A program made the position numbers and the translations under genes. The notes under the pieces are model-generated. The model did no database searches. It saw nothing but the letters and a program-made list of their open reading frames with translations, and was not told the DNA's origin. DNA of 64,000 nucleotides, from positions 123,501 to 187,500 of the forward strand of contig JABMCL010002087.1 of assembly GCA_018857735.1 (NCBI GenBank), written 5' to 3'. Positions 1 through 13,115 of the stretch are shown one piece after another; within the stretch, counting starts at the first letter, position 1, and each line of letters opens with the position of its first letter. The stretch is from Alviniconcha marisindica (Eukaryota; Mollusca; Gastropoda; Provannidae).

Positions 1-419
1 TTGCAGTAATCAATCCAAGGTAGGACTCGAGAACAGACAAGAGCTGCAGTCGCACTTGTAGTGAGGAATGGACAGATAGCACTGATTCTATGCAGCTCAA
101 GATAGGCAGAATGACAGACAGAGCTAATGTGATCAGACATGATGAGGCTAGAGTCTAAGACAACTCCCAGACTTTTAACCTTGGGCTGAAAAGGAATCAG
201 ACTACCACCAATCTCGAGATGCTCATTGTAGCAGACACTTGTTCTAGAGCGAGTACTGACAACCAATGCCTCAGTTTTGTCATCCTTAAGTTTGTTGGAA
301 TCCATCCAAGCCTTCACATGTTTGACACACATCTCTGTCTGTTTGATAAGGGTACCAAAATCAGCAGGAAGGGCAGAACAAAAAAGCTGTGTATCATCCG
401 AAAACTTGGTTTGATACTG

Positions 420-422
<3 letters not shown>

Positions 423-474
<52 letters not shown>
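423..474. repeat. (TG)n microsatellite
   Basis: Uninterrupted TG dinucleotide array of about 26 units. Confidence 0.97.
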
Positions 475-475
<1 letters not shown>

Positions 476-637
476 TATTGTGTATGACAGACACACATGA
501 TGAGCTATGCAAAAAATTAAACAGATCAATGAAAAGCATACATCAAACAGTGTCATCACCACTGTGCTGCCACATATTTGCATAAAAAGACAGCACATTA
601 TGTATACACTTATTGTAGTTCCATCTTCCTCCCCAGC

Positions 638-639
<2 letters not shown>

Positions 640-679
<40 letters not shown>

Positions 680-699
680 CACACACACACACACACACA
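640..699. repeat. (AC)n microsatellite
   Basis: AC dinucleotide array with a single interruption near 680. It lies about 170 bp from the TG array, so the two can pair as an inverted repeat on one strand. Confidence 0.97.
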
Positions 700-1260
700 G
701 TATATACACACACAAAAACACACACAGAGTCACACCCTCGCAGTTACACATTGCTCTGAGACATTCGAATGGTTTTATGCATGGATGCATGTGTACTGTA
801 CATTACTACATGACATGTTACAAAATTACTAAACATCACATGTATATATGACAAGACAATAGTCAGTTGGTTCTTGGACTTGAAGTTAATTTAATATTCC
901 ATCAACCACATAGGGTCACCTCAGGACAAATCACACATTCAAAATTCTTTTACACCAGTTCAAAACACAAGCCAACATTAATGAAGTTAAAAAGTAAGGA
1001 GAAGAGTTGAAAATAATATGATGAATGGACTGGGAAGGTAGAAATTAAGACAAAGAAGAAATTTCTGGTGGTGGGTAAAGCATGTGTGGCTGTATTCTGA
1101 CCTACCCCAGGCTTTAAAGGGAGAACATTTGTCAGCTCTGGGTTCTCAATAGAGGGTGACCTTAATTTCTGCGTCTGCAGTACCCCACTGTGGGTTGTCA
1201 AGACAATAACGTTACATATTTTTCACAAGTTAAGACCTCAGTGCTGTAAATACTCAATAA

Positions 1261-1261
<1 letters not shown>

Positions 1262-1347
<86 letters not shown>
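1262..1347. repeat. (TG)n microsatellite
   Basis: Uninterrupted TG array of about 43 units. Confidence 0.97.
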
Positions 1348-1350
<3 letters not shown>

Positions 1351-2900
1351 TGCTGAAATACAGTATTTATAAGTGCGTGGCAAATGCTGAAACACAGGTG
1401 AAAACAGCTGCCACAAGTATTGCTCAACACACCCGAAACAGCTAGAGCAGCTCAATGCGAACAATTACAACACTTTCTAGGATTGGTTGATGTAGGTTGG
1501 TGGGCTGACCCACCAGTTTCCCTGGCCCTTGCACCCCTTGTCTAATGCAAATCAGACCGGGATGGACAATTTCACTTCCTGCTTTATCCAGCTGTTATCA
1601 GTTATTTGGGGCCGCTGGGAAGGCATGTACTTGAGACTCACCCTGCACTAAACAAATAGTTGTCTTCGGCAGGCATGCCCATGCACACAGGGGGCTGAGG
1701 TCACAGTAGTGTACAGCACAATGCCTGTTATTGTGGTGCAGGAATTATGGCATACATATATTTGATTCACATCAACCCAAGGTCCTGTCAACCTCCTCAG
1801 TGGCCCTACCCTGCTAAACATTGCACACACAGAACAGTTCGGCCAATCAATACGCAATCTACACTGCTCACATTGACACAATCACCCCCTTGCCTAACCT
1901 TCAGGTACTTAATTGTACACTTACTCTGCTATCTTTGGTTGTCAGTGTGTCAAGTGCCCACCTGACTTTCACTCTGCTATCCATTTGGTCAAGTCTGCAA
2001 GTGCCAGGTACCACAGGTAAACTGGCTCACAACACAACACTGATGCTTTTCACTCCAGAAATACAGCACAAAATGACTGCATCCACAGATCAGAGGATGG
2101 GTCAATAAACAGGTCATTCGGAGAAGGGAGGACAGATTAACAAACAGACTGATTCAGTCCAAAGGACTGCATCAAAACTGCCCATTTCTTAAGTTCATAA
2201 TCCAGACTGAAGCAAACTTCAGCAAAAACACTATGCTGGTGTATAACAGCACAACACTGACTGTTCTGTTTGAAAGCTGGAATATTCATCCAACACAGGC
2301 TGGCCTGACAGACAGGACAGCTTGTGTTGTGACTGCCTCTTATGGCTGTTGATTTCTGGGGGCTGATTTATTATTCAGGACAGAGAGGCTGAGTGCAGTG
2401 TGATGGGATGTCTTAATCAAGGTACACTCAGTCTGCAGATAAAGTATTGATGAACTTCCAACACACTGCTGTCTTCTGGACTCCCACAGGTGATATCCAC
2501 TGACCTAGACCTACACTTACCTGGCTTAATAACCATTCCAATCTAAAGCTTTGTCACACACAATTAAAATGGGATAGTTGTTATAACAAAGTTCAATATT
2601 AAATTACAAAGTAATAATAAAAATAGTTGATGCAACACTGCAGTCTAAAATTGTAAACTATGTCAAACAAAAGTTATTTCAACAAGCAACTTATTTTCAA
2701 GCAAATATTTTATGTGAATTCACTGCTGCAGCAACCACATGAAATTGATGAATGGCCCCATCCATCTTTTAATTTTAGATTTAGCATCAGACAGCTGTGG
2801 AAGATGCAGAACTCATCCAGCATTAACAATAATCCCGCCAAAACTGAATGAAAGATTTTAGAAAAGATTATATCTTCCATAAAATGGAAAGAAAATATAC

Positions 2901-2903
<3 letters not shown>

Positions 2904-2980
<77 letters not shown>
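2904..2980. repeat. (AT)n microsatellite
   Basis: Uninterrupted AT array of about 38 units. Confidence 0.97.
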
Positions 2981-2981
<1 letters not shown>

Positions 2982-3825
2982 TACTATAGTTAAATACAAC
3001 TGAATGGGAAAAGGTTCACAGATGGGTGACATTGACAGCAATGTTGCAAGGATCACAAGACTCTGATCAATGCTGCTATTTCAGTATTTGTGTATGCCAG
3101 TGTACATGTGTGTGTGTGTATGTGGTGTGTGTGGGGGGGGGGGGGGAGTGACAGGAGAGGGGGGGAGGGAAGAAGTGTCAAGAGGGGACAGAGAGGACAG
3201 GGGATGGAGGGAGTATGAACAGCTTCAAGAAGGGCTAATGAAAGATGGGAGAGGGTTGAGAAAATGTTATCTTATTACTGATTATTGATGAGATTTAACT
3301 ACTGCTTCCACTATCTTGTCTAAACACAAATTTGTCTCACAACACAATAAAGTTTTCTGTATTCTGTAGGAGGAGGCAACAGCACCAGGCCCTAAAACAC
3401 CCCTGTCACATTTATTACCCCTATACCTTCTGGACAATAAATCACACAGATGAATCCTATGAATAGTTCACACATATTCTGTCTTTCCATGAAACAGCCA
3501 TCAAACCCTTCAGCCACACCCCCTAAACCTGCCTTCCCTCAAACATTCCTGAAAGTACCAGCCTGCCACTCAACCTACAACCACAGCTGTACACACAAGT
3601 AACTGCCAATGAATTATGTGACCCAGTCAACAGTAAAAAGACAGTGCTAACAGAAGTATGATATCCAAAGCCAACAGTTCAATGAGTCTTGTATGACACT
3701 GCCAACTGAAACTTATAAAAATGTAACACCCAATAACCATGCAAAAGTCTATAATATATATATATATATATATATACTAATAATAATAACAGATTATCTT
3801 GTAAGATCCTGGGATGCTTACAAAG

Positions 3826-3826
<1 letters not shown>

Positions 3827-3892
<66 letters not shown>
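3827..3892. repeat. (CA)n microsatellite
   Basis: Uninterrupted CA array of about 33 units. A shorter TA run lies just upstream at about 3756-3776. Confidence 0.97.
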
Positions 3893-4522
3893 AACTCCAA
3901 GTACTGACACACACTATCTACACAGTTAGAGAGATAGTGCTAACATAACATGTAATACCCAAAGTCAACAATATGAAGATAATGTCAATAGAAGCATGGC
4001 TATTCCCTCAACACTACAAACTAAGACACAATGCAAGTACATGATACCCTGGGTCAACAGTAAAAAGAAGCTACCAAAGTATATAATACCCAAAGCCAAC
4101 AGTATATTATATCCATAGATCACAATTTCACATGTCAAATTTGTGTCAACATGTTAACCTCAATATAATGCTACACAGGTGTATACATTAAAGGACATAA
4201 GAAAACAAGTCACAAGTACATATACATGATGTTGACTAGGCAATCATTTTGTTTTGTTTTTTTCAAGATCAGGAAAACCCTCTAATAATGAAACTCATTC
4301 AACAAATAAACATACACAAGAGAGAGGGGGGTGGTTCTGTGCTAGCCTCAGAATACATTATTGCAATCAAATCTCAAAGAGAAGGAGATGTACAGAGACA
4401 AAAAGAGTGTGCCTTCAGATGAAACTCAATAGCCTGAGGGTCAAAGATCAATGAGAGGAAGAAACAAGCCCCTTTTGTAAAACCTGTGACCAGGGTTTGG
4501 AAGATAAAAATGAGGTGGTTAC

Positions 4523-4589
4523 CTTTGATAGAATCACCATGTTGACAGTTGATGTGAGTCTTTTGCTTCACTGCTAATTCTGGCTGAAG
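4523..4589 (-). CDS. Candidate internal exon of an unidentified minus-strand gene
   Basis: On the minus strand a TTTCAG acceptor at 4590-4595 is followed by 67 bases of open frame and a GTAACC donor starting at 4522. The exon would encode about 22 residues with central sequence AVKQKTHINCQHGDSIK, followed by one split-codon base. Amino-acid composition and splice sites look natural, but I recognise no family and could not join it to a neighbouring exon. It could equally be chance or a decayed exon, so this is a weak call. Confidence 0.25.
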
Positions 4590-5008
4590 CTGAAACATAC
4601 AATTCAGTCACAAAATGACATTTTGTTTTGAACAATTACATAAATTTACACATGAATAATATCCAGTATATATGTACCAAGTAACATGTGAATGTGCCAT
4701 GAGACATTCTCAGATTATCCCAGAGATTCATGCATACATCATATGTGTGTTTGTTTGTTTGTGTGTGTGTGTGTGCAACTGTGTGTGTGCATGTGTGAGT
4801 GTGCATGCATGCAAGGGTGTGTGTGTGTGCATGTGGGTGTGTAGGTGTGCACACAAATGCATATGAAATTGAATGCATTATCTATAAAAGAATAAAGTAT
4901 GTTTGTATACGTGTACATATATTATATACTTATAGGTGTGTGTATGTGCACACAATTTAAATGCAGACATGTATGTTTCTGTTTCATGAGCGTACTTGTA
5001 TTCATGAG

Positions 5009-5040
5009 TGTGGACAGTCAGTACACACTGACTGTCCACA
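5009..5040. repeat. Short perfect hairpin
   Basis: Arms of 14 bases (TGTGGACAGTCAGT and its reverse complement) flank a 4-base ACAC loop inside otherwise TG/AT-rich DNA. Function unknown. It is too short for a canonical miRNA precursor. Confidence 0.8.
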
Positions 5041-6714
5041 CATATGCAAAATGTGTGCAGGAGTTTTTTTCTTCTCAGTTATAATAGTAAATATGCACAT
5101 GCATACCACATGCACATGCGCGTGTGCGCACGCACACACACACACACACACACTCACTCATACATATGTATACATGTGTACATTTATACATACACATTAT
5201 ACATATAAAATGCAGTATCTTATAGTATAATAGTTTTGAAACCCATGTAAATTACTGTAGCACACACAAATCCAGAGCAGATCTTGTTTTATTGGATGTT
5301 TTTGCTCAAGATTAAACTGGAAGTATCTGAAAGATGAAACAGAGTGAGACTGACTGATCCTTGATACTCAAGGACAAAGATTTTGGGCAGAAACCTCCTC
5401 TTTAAATCTGACCTTGCTAAAAAAAACCAAAAAAACAGGCATGAGGTGAGGGATATATATATATATATATCATTATATGATAGTAATAATTAGGTACGGG
5501 CAACAGAAACAAACATATATTATTAAATCTAAACAGCAAAAAATTAATTTACTGAACCAGCGTTCTCATTCGCATCTCACTTATACTAAATATCATTCAA
5601 GACACCAAAACAGGGTACACATTTCTGCTAAAAAAGAAAACAGGGGGTGGGAGCAGTGATGGGGGTTAACAAAAACCACACAAATCCTGCTAAACTGATC
5701 CACTACTATTTTTGTCTACAAAAAGTACAGCTGTAACCTTAAGCTAAATCACTGTATCAGACAGTATCAAGCTAACTAAGTTCAGAAGTCAGAAACTGAG
5801 AGTAGGAAGATGCCAGTGAAGAAATTCCAGTATTTAGGGGATGGCATGTTTTTCCATGTTTACTCTTCGTTACATCTGGGTGTACAGGATCTCAGTGCAT
5901 TCAGATCAAGCCTAAGGATTTGTAAAGCAAACTTGTACAAAAGAATCCAACCTTGTCCCATGAATGGAGAAAACTGGATGATTCAATACCTGCAGATTCT
6001 GTTATACCACAGACCTGCTTTGTCGACACTGGAATTAGGACCACCAAATAAAGGCAAACATGCCCTGTGGGTCTGCAGCGCTGATAATGTTGCTGCCCAA
6101 CAGACTGAATGAAATATTGTGTACACAACAAAGAGTTAATGGTTTATGAAGAGTCTTGAAGTGGCTGACAGCAATAGGCGTTTGCTAAATTGGTTAGTAT
6201 GCTCAGATGTCAGAATCACTGGACCCACTGACTGACTGACTGATTACTTACTCCCCCCCCCCCCCCCCCCAACAAATCCCCCACGCAATGCATGGAAGTG
6301 AACGTGAACGGGGAAGTGCACCTAAAATGACAAGTGCCTTTGAACAGATTTTCTGCCAGTGCATACCATCAATTAGCTGAGTTCAGCCAACTACTATTAC
6401 CAAGGGTGCCAAAGGAACTGCCCACTCCCCAAGAACAACACTAACACAAGCAATAAGTCAACCCTCATTCCACACTGATCATGTCTGGACTAATAGAGCC
6501 TGAGAGAAGGGCTGGGATGCATACATGTCATTCTTTAAACACTGTCTTGGCCTGACACAAAGGCACAGTTGTCTGGGCTCATTTGGCTGCTTACCACAGG
6601 CATATAAAACACACACACATGTGCACATGTATGTGCCTCTGCCTGTGAATTCCAAACAACTTGTGCATTATCTGCTGGCACACCAAATATCATACAAACA
6701 TGTGACTGATATAT

Positions 6715-6716
6715 AT

Positions 6717-6780
<64 letters not shown>

Positions 6781-6795
6781 ATATATATATTATAT
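6715..6795. repeat. Compound (AT)n microsatellite
   Basis: AT array broken by AATA/TTAT interruptions into three blocks. Confidence 0.95.
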
Positions 6796-7326
6796 AACAT
6801 AAATAAAATGGAATTCTGACAAGAAGAAGAGTGAAATGTCCCCAGTAATGGCAATATTTCAGCCTCAGCCTTCTTTGGGGGGTATTTTAATTGCACTGAG
6901 GTAAAAATACACTACAGTCCACAAGCTGCTGACAAAAATTCACAATGTAAACACCTTTCTCCACTATCACCACCCATTTTTAAAGTTCTCACATCTGACT
7001 AAAACTCATACCAGCTATAGTGGGCCTACATTGAACTGGGTTGACAAAAGTTCCAAAGTATCATGAAAGACACCTCCCAAACACTACATAAATTCACACT
7101 GCCAGGTATAAAAAGATTTCAGATTAAAAGAATGTCAATGTAAAAGCTAAAACCGACAGGTACTAAATTTTTTAAAAATGGTGCAGAAAGCACACATACA
7201 TGTATGTGCATTAATAATCTGCATAGCCATAGGGAACAAAGAAAGTAACTCCTTCCTCAACCTATGTCCACACTAACTGAACACTGTATTATCAGTGTTA
7301 GCAAATAATCCAATACAACACTAATG

Positions 7327-7667
7327 ACATAACAATGCTTACCTACTGCTAAGCCAGGTGGATTTTTTATGTTTTGCTATTCCATTGTCCCTTGAGAGAT
7401 ATTTGGGTCACTAACTACCTGGATACAGCAGCTGCTATTGCTAGAGCTACCTAATCCTACAAGTGTACATACAACTGGTTTACCCTGTTGACCTTAAATG
7501 TAAAATTTACATCATCTATAGAAATTGAATATAATGCAGTAAATGACAGCCTAGTTCAAGACATGTTGTGGTCAGATGTATTGATGTTACAAGATATAAA
7601 ATTATGCTTTCAGTATATTATCTCTACAGTTGCACAATGGGGAATTACCGTGAGATTCGTTTATAAA
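7327..7667 (+). repeat. Upstream copy of a 340-bp near-identical duplication
   Basis: This segment recurs at 8657-8997, offset by exactly 1330 bases, with about five substitutions and no indel that I can see. From about 7455 it contains a 71-codon open frame without a clear ATG, open in both copies. Of the four differences inside the frame, three are synonymous and one changes Asn to Ser. The frame ends exactly where the duplication ends (...FVYK). I recognise no protein family. It may be a fragment of a dispersed mobile element or a recent segmental duplication. Confidence 0.9.
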
Positions 7668-7924
7668 AAAGAGTACTTGTAGCAATTGAGTTTGCACTTT
7701 GGGATTCTGTAACTTCTACCTGAGGGAAGCAGTTGATATTCTGAGTGAATGACAGATGTAGCATTGGAGCAGATCTTTTGTGCTTGTTGGACTAGGGTCT
7801 GTTCAATGATTTCCTGGAGTTATGGACAGAGAGTACAGCCTACTATTTTTTAAGAAGTGCTTGTGATGCACAGGAGCTGTGATCTGGACTGAACTGACAG
7901 GTTTCCACAAAAATATGTTATGCC

Positions 7925-7925
7925 A

Positions 7926-7998
<73 letters not shown>
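7925..7998. repeat. (AT)n microsatellite
   Basis: AT array of about 37 units lying between the two copies of the 340-bp duplication. Confidence 0.95.
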
Positions 7999-7999
<1 letters not shown>

Positions 8000-8378
8000 A
8001 TACAATTACACTTTCCATGGTAGCAGAACAGCAGTACTTATGTTTGTACTAACACCAAATGCTCCGAGTCACCCGAGAAAGTAGAGAGTAAGAGACACTT
8101 CTGGGCCTGGGAGCACACAGCTTCAACATGTACACTCCTCCTCCTGAATTATAACTGTGATCCTCATCCTGAATTATAACGAGGCAGAAAACTTGTACAG
8201 GGTGAGGTCTCACTAAATGTTGTTACTGAACTCTTACTCTGCTTTGTCTTAAAAGTAGGATTTTATATTATGAAATGGAATGTTATTTATAAATGTGTGT
8301 GTGTGTGTTGAACTTTTACTTCGCCTATCTTAGTCTTAGACGTAAGACTATATTTTACATCGGAACATTACTTATAGC

Positions 8379-8379
<1 letters not shown>

Positions 8380-8433
<54 letters not shown>
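8380..8433. repeat. (TG)n microsatellite
   Basis: TG array of about 26 units. A shorter TG run lies at 8293-8309. Confidence 0.95.
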
Positions 8434-8436
<3 letters not shown>

Positions 8437-8559
8437 GTGTGTATGTGCATGTGCACACAGGTGTGTGAGTATGTGCATTTGGGTGTTGTTTTGTTGGTGC
8501 AAATGGGTGTATACCTTTAACTATGCTAGTTGATGTATGTCAGTGTTGTTGTTTGCTTA

Positions 8560-8659
8560 TGTTTGTATGCTTACCACTTTCAAGACACTTCCTTGTCATA
8601 AAACTTGGTGAATAAAGAATCTGAATGGTGACACTGAAGTGTGATCCGATCAGGCAACA
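8560..8659 (+). repeat. Dispersed 100-bp repeat, retroelement tail-like (copy 1)
   Basis: A 100-bp block, TGTTTGTATGCTTACC to CCGATCAGGCAACA, recurs at 14111-14210 with about four substitutions. It contains GGTGAATAAAGAATCTGAA, the kind of phrase found at the 3-prime end of non-LTR retrotransposons and their SINEs. In this copy it directly abuts the downstream copy of the 340-bp duplication. Confidence 0.85.
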
Positions 8660-8997
8660 TAAAAATGCTTACCTACTGCTAAGCCAGGTGGATTTTTTAT
8701 GTTTTGCTATTCCATTGTCCCTTGAGAGATATTTGGGTCACTAACTACCTGGATACAGCAGCTGCTATTGCTAGAGCTACCTAATCCTACAAGTGTACAT
8801 ACAACTGGTTTACCCTGTTGACCTTAAATGTAAAATTTACATCATCTATAGAAATTGAATATAGTGCAGTAAATGACAGCCTAGTTCAAGACATGTTGTG
8901 GTCAGATGTATTGATGTTACAAGATATAAAATTATGCTTTCAGTATATTATTTCTACAGTTGCACAATGGGGAATTACTGTGAGATTTGTTTATAAA
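8657..8997 (+). repeat. Downstream copy of the 340-bp near-identical duplication
   Basis: Partner of 7327-7667. It shows the same open frame (Ser in place of Asn at one site) and the same sharp end after the codons for FVYK, after which the two flanks diverge completely. It is preceded immediately by the 100-bp tail-like repeat, which the upstream copy lacks. Confidence 0.9.
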
Positions 8998-10525
8998 TAC
9001 TGTCACACTGTGTAAACTATTAGCTGTGAATGTGAGGTAAGTGTACTTTATACTGTAATGTTTTCATTAGCCATACATGGAGAGTCTTCCTTTTTATTCA
9101 ATACCAATCATATTGTGACATTACCTGTAATCATCTTGTGACACTACCTGTGAGTCCTGGCCACAGTGGCAAAGAAAACACACCCATTTGAAATGTCTCA
9201 CTGGACTCTGGCAATATCCCAGATTAGCTCTGTCTATTTTGCATACATGTTCTGTCATAGATACCACAAGTAATTTCAAATTCTGTCTTCTTACTTGCTT
9301 CCCTATTTACTCTCTGCCACCCCTCATTACATCCTTGTGTGCGTGTGTGTGTGTGTGCATGCATACATGCATGTGCAAGGAATACAATGACTATATATCA
9401 TTTATTATTTTTGCAGTTTTAATGTATACATTATTGTTGATCTTGTAAAGTGCAGTGTGCTCATCCTTGTTGGTGAGATACAGCATTATAGAAATGACTG
9501 TTATTACCATTATTATTATAGATGGAACGATTTAATTCTTAGTTAAACATTACAAAATACATAACTGGTTAAATATTTGACTAGGTTTCATTCACATTTA
9601 TTCAATAAATAATACATAATTGTAATAAGTAATGTTCTGCAGAAATGTACTGACCACACATTTTCCAAATTTATCATTAAAAACATTTTGATGAGAGCAG
9701 AGGTAGATGGGCTAATTCAGGATATTGCCATTGGCATTGTAAATCAAGTGCAAAGAATGAGTTCATACACAGGAAAATGTCCCCATCCAATGTGGATTTT
9801 GAGCCCCTGTGGTGAGGGGAGTACAATGCAGGAAGAAGAGCCAGGACAGAATTGCTCAGCGGTGGCAACCCTAGGCATTAGGATTACCCAGCTACTTGTG
9901 TGTGACCCCGGTCTTTCTGCATGGCTGGCCCCAATAATCAAGGCACTCCCCCCCCCCCCCCCCCCCCCCCGCCCCACACACACTGCTTTACAGGACACCA
10001 GGTAAGCTGCTATGGGTAATGGGAGGGGGAGAAATGGATGGATGGGGTGGAATTCTGCAAAGGGTGGGACAGGATGACAAAGGGAGGGGTGAGAAGAAGA
10101 CAGAAATCTGCTCTCCTCACACCAGTCACAGTGGGCCTGACAGGTGGGTAAGAGACACAAGGAGACACATGCATGTATGATTAAGGACACTGAAAAGGAG
10201 AAGTTTTCATGGTTCTTGGCTGCACAACATCTCATCGCTCAACTCAAAGTCTTCACAAGCCAGAACTGCTGCAGGGAAACTGTACTTGAACATTATTACT
10301 TAATAAGAACAGACATTTCACTTGTGCATCATCATGTCTTTCATGTGCAAGTCTGTAACAACACATGTTTACATAATTCATAATATCACAGTGTTTATAA
10401 AGACTAAGTGTGACAAGACTTTTTTTGCTGTTTCCAGACTGGGGGTGTAATATTCAAAACCAAGACTGAAGTCACAGGCAGATAGGGCAATCAGAAAACA
10501 TGACTCTGAGTCTGAGTTTGACATG

Positions 10526-10544
10526 ATATATATGTATATATATA

Positions 10545-10600
<56 letters not shown>
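10526..10600. repeat. (AT)n microsatellite
   Basis: AT array with a few early AATA interruptions. Confidence 0.95.
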
Positions 10601-10603
<3 letters not shown>

Positions 10604-10749
10604 TACTGTGAGTTAAGTGTTGGAGTTATTTCATCTGTCTGTATGACCACGAGACAGAAAGAAAGAAAGGGAACACCCACCCCACCCCCACAATCTATTA
10701 ATAGTAATACTACTGTTAAGTTACTAGAACTATACACCTAACAATCATT

Positions 10750-10750
<1 letters not shown>

Positions 10751-10796
<46 letters not shown>

Positions 10797-10807
10797 ACAC
10801 ACACACA
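10751..10807. repeat. (CA)n microsatellite
   Basis: CA array of about 27 units with one interruption near 10796. Confidence 0.95.
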
Positions 10808-11564
10808 AATATTTGTATAAATAACATCAAACACAAACTCACAACAGCAATTTCTTCTACAGTAGAACTGATTAGGCGATGACTCAGATTTTGACATTTG
10901 CTACTTCATAATCTCTTATTGAACATCATATCTTTGGGGTTAAGTCTATCATCTGTCTAAAGTTAGAGCACCTGAGGCTCATAAAGAAGATGGGGAGAGA
11001 AAAAGAGCAATTTCTGTGGCCCCAAAAGGGGGCCTGCACCGAGCATTTGCACACTTTGTGTCATCTGGTTAAATAGTGTTCTTTTTAACCTCATAAGTGT
11101 TGGTGATATTTTTTCCGTTTTGTTGTTGTTGTTGTTGTGTGGTTTTGTTGTTGTTGTTGTTTTGGGGTTATTAGCACAACACACAGTTACAGTAAAACCG
11201 TCTTAAAACAGGATGTTAAAATCTGATTACTCATTTACTCAACAAACTCAAAACAAACTGGATACTGACAGTTTTACTACTGAAAGGTATGATCAAAGCT
11301 GGCCAACTTAAGTATCCTAAATTTTGGAATGTTATTTTAATATTATATGTGTATCATTAATACATTATACAAAACAAATTTGCAAGGAACCAATACCATT
11401 CCAAAAATCAAGTTACCTGAGTCTGATGCAACCCCACACCACTTAAAATTACCCACAAAATTGTCCATCCAATTTTGTTGAATGTAAACAATTCCTCCCC
11501 CCCCCCCTACTTTCTCCATCCACATCATGGATGGATATAGTAGTTGGTACTTACACTTTTCCTT

Positions 11565-11603
<39 letters not shown>

Positions 11604-12007
11604 ATCTGCTATAGTGCCAAGACAAGATTTAATAATAATCACAGTGGGGTCCTACCATGCACATACATTTCATAATCAAGCTAAAACAACAACAAAACAC
11701 AACATTAACATGCAAAATGTCATCAACATCTGTTCCATTTCTGCATGTTTTGTGTTGTCCTATCAAAATCATCATTCTTTTTAACCTTTTATGTGTTTAC
11801 ACCCAAACAAAATCAGAGGGAGGTAAGCTTATTCCTATGAGGTCAAAACAATAAAATAAATCTAATTAAATGGGAGAGAGGGGCCAGGAGAGAACAGGGC
11901 AACAGCAGCTGACCCAGTAAAATCAAACTTGTTTCAGGTCAGATGATTCAACACAATCTAAGAATAGGATCCCACAAAATAACACATAATGCCGAGCAGG
12001 GGAAAGG

Positions 12008-12034
12008 GGGGTGGGGGGGGGGGGGGGGGGGGGG
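12008..12034. repeat. Poly-G homopolymer
   Basis: Almost pure G run, T-interrupted at its start. Its length is likely unreliable in the assembly. Confidence 0.9.
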
Positions 12035-12972
12035 TGAGAGCTTGATCAGATGACAAAGGTGATATGGAGCCTGTGAATAATCCTCTTCCACCTGAACTTG
12101 GCACCTGAGGGACAAGCCCCTGTGTTGTGTGTGTACACGACTGGATGGGAGAAGCAACGCCTAGCTGAGCCAATACCCTCCGTCAACATTGACTGGGACA
12201 CAAACATTGTGTACTGAAGCCTGCAACGCCCTGAAATCATCCCGGGACCCTTGCCACTGGCCTGTTTGCTACTAATGTCAGGTCTCTGGGATCACAGGGC
12301 ATCAATTAGCGCAGTATTAACCACACTGATCAGTTTTCAATCCTTTTTTCTTTAGTTCCTGTTGCTGACATTTTGGGTTCCTTTGTTTTCAGGTTCTGTT
12401 TGAGGTTTTGCTTCTATACATGTATGTTTGTTTTGCTTGTTATTTTTGTTGTTGTTTGGGAGTGGGAGTTGTTCTTTGCTGTTGTTTTTGTTGCAGTTTT
12501 TTTTTTACTCAAGTGAGTATACTGTTTTGGCACGGAATAAAGGACCCTCGGTTTGGCAGAAATGTGTGATTTATGTGTACTTCTGTCTTTGTGCTGCAAA
12601 ATACAATCTAAACATTCATGGTCCAGTCATCCCAATACTTGGATCTCAACTCAACTTTGGTAATATCAGGCTATAGTCAAACTCAAATCAGTGCATGATG
12701 AGTTCCAGTTTAAAGATGGCTCTTCAATGGTAATACTATGAAGTCAGTTCCATGTCTCAAGGGGTGGTGCAAAGCATCCACCAATTCAAAAGTAACACTC
12801 AGAAGGGTAATTTTTCATGAATTATAACCTAAATAAAAACTGAGATTTTTTAATTGTTATTTATTAACTGTAACATAAACTTCTGTTTATAGACATATTT
12901 TACAATAATAATAACTCTTTTATAAACACAACCTCATTCAGCTATCCCTCATTCTTTGTCTACAACATGCAG

Positions 12973-13115
12973 TTAGTTTTTCTCAAAGGCAGACAGACAG
13001 CCAGCTAAATATTGTGGAAAGGCAGCATGGAAGAGGTGTGTTTTAAGTTGAGCTTTAAAAGATGACAAAGACAAGGAGAGGTTGATGTTCAGTGGCAGCG
13101 AATTTCAAACATCCA
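12973..13115 (-). mobile_element. LINE fragment: C-terminal end of a reverse transcriptase ORF
   Basis: On the minus strand the frame reads (stop)NSLP, about a dozen residues further SFKAQLKTHLFHAAF, then a TAA at 12975-12973. WNSLP followed by a FKxxLKTHLF block is the typical C-terminal end of many non-LTR (LINE) reverse transcriptase ORFs. The Trp of WNSLP is mutated to TGA, so this is a dead 5-prime-truncated copy. A second degenerate copy of the same tail lies at 31984-32260. Confidence 0.7.

Larger units (their letters stand above)
1..4522. other. Gene-poor, microsatellite-rich stretch
   Basis: I see no supportable coding exon here. The sequence is AT-rich single-copy DNA interrupted by the TG, CA, TA and G arrays listed separately. 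Around 3615-4110 there are degenerate copies of a phrase reading roughly ATACCCAAAGYCAACAGTA, spaced unevenly at about 3621, 3661, 3727, 3955, 4045 and 4088, which looks like a decayed tandem repeat. At 3340-3365 a short ACAATAAAGTTTTCTGTATTCTG phrase resembles the 3-prime tail of a non-LTR retrotransposon. Open frames over the dinucleotide arrays are artefacts of the repeats. Confidence 0.6.
9001..12972. other. Non-coding stretch with simple repeats
   Basis: No supportable exon. A modestly protein-like open frame at 9688-10005 ends in a poly-C tract and has no family I recognise. The stretch holds a poly-C run (about 9949-9970), AT arrays (10526-10600, 11566-11601), an AC array (10751-10807), GTT repeats (11123-11162) and a poly-G run (about 12008-12034). 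Confidence 0.55.

Noticed and set aside
9688..10005. 105-codon plus-strand frame
   Set aside because: It ends in a poly-C tract translated as poly-Pro, has no splice signals or recognisable domain, and the opposite strand is equally open.
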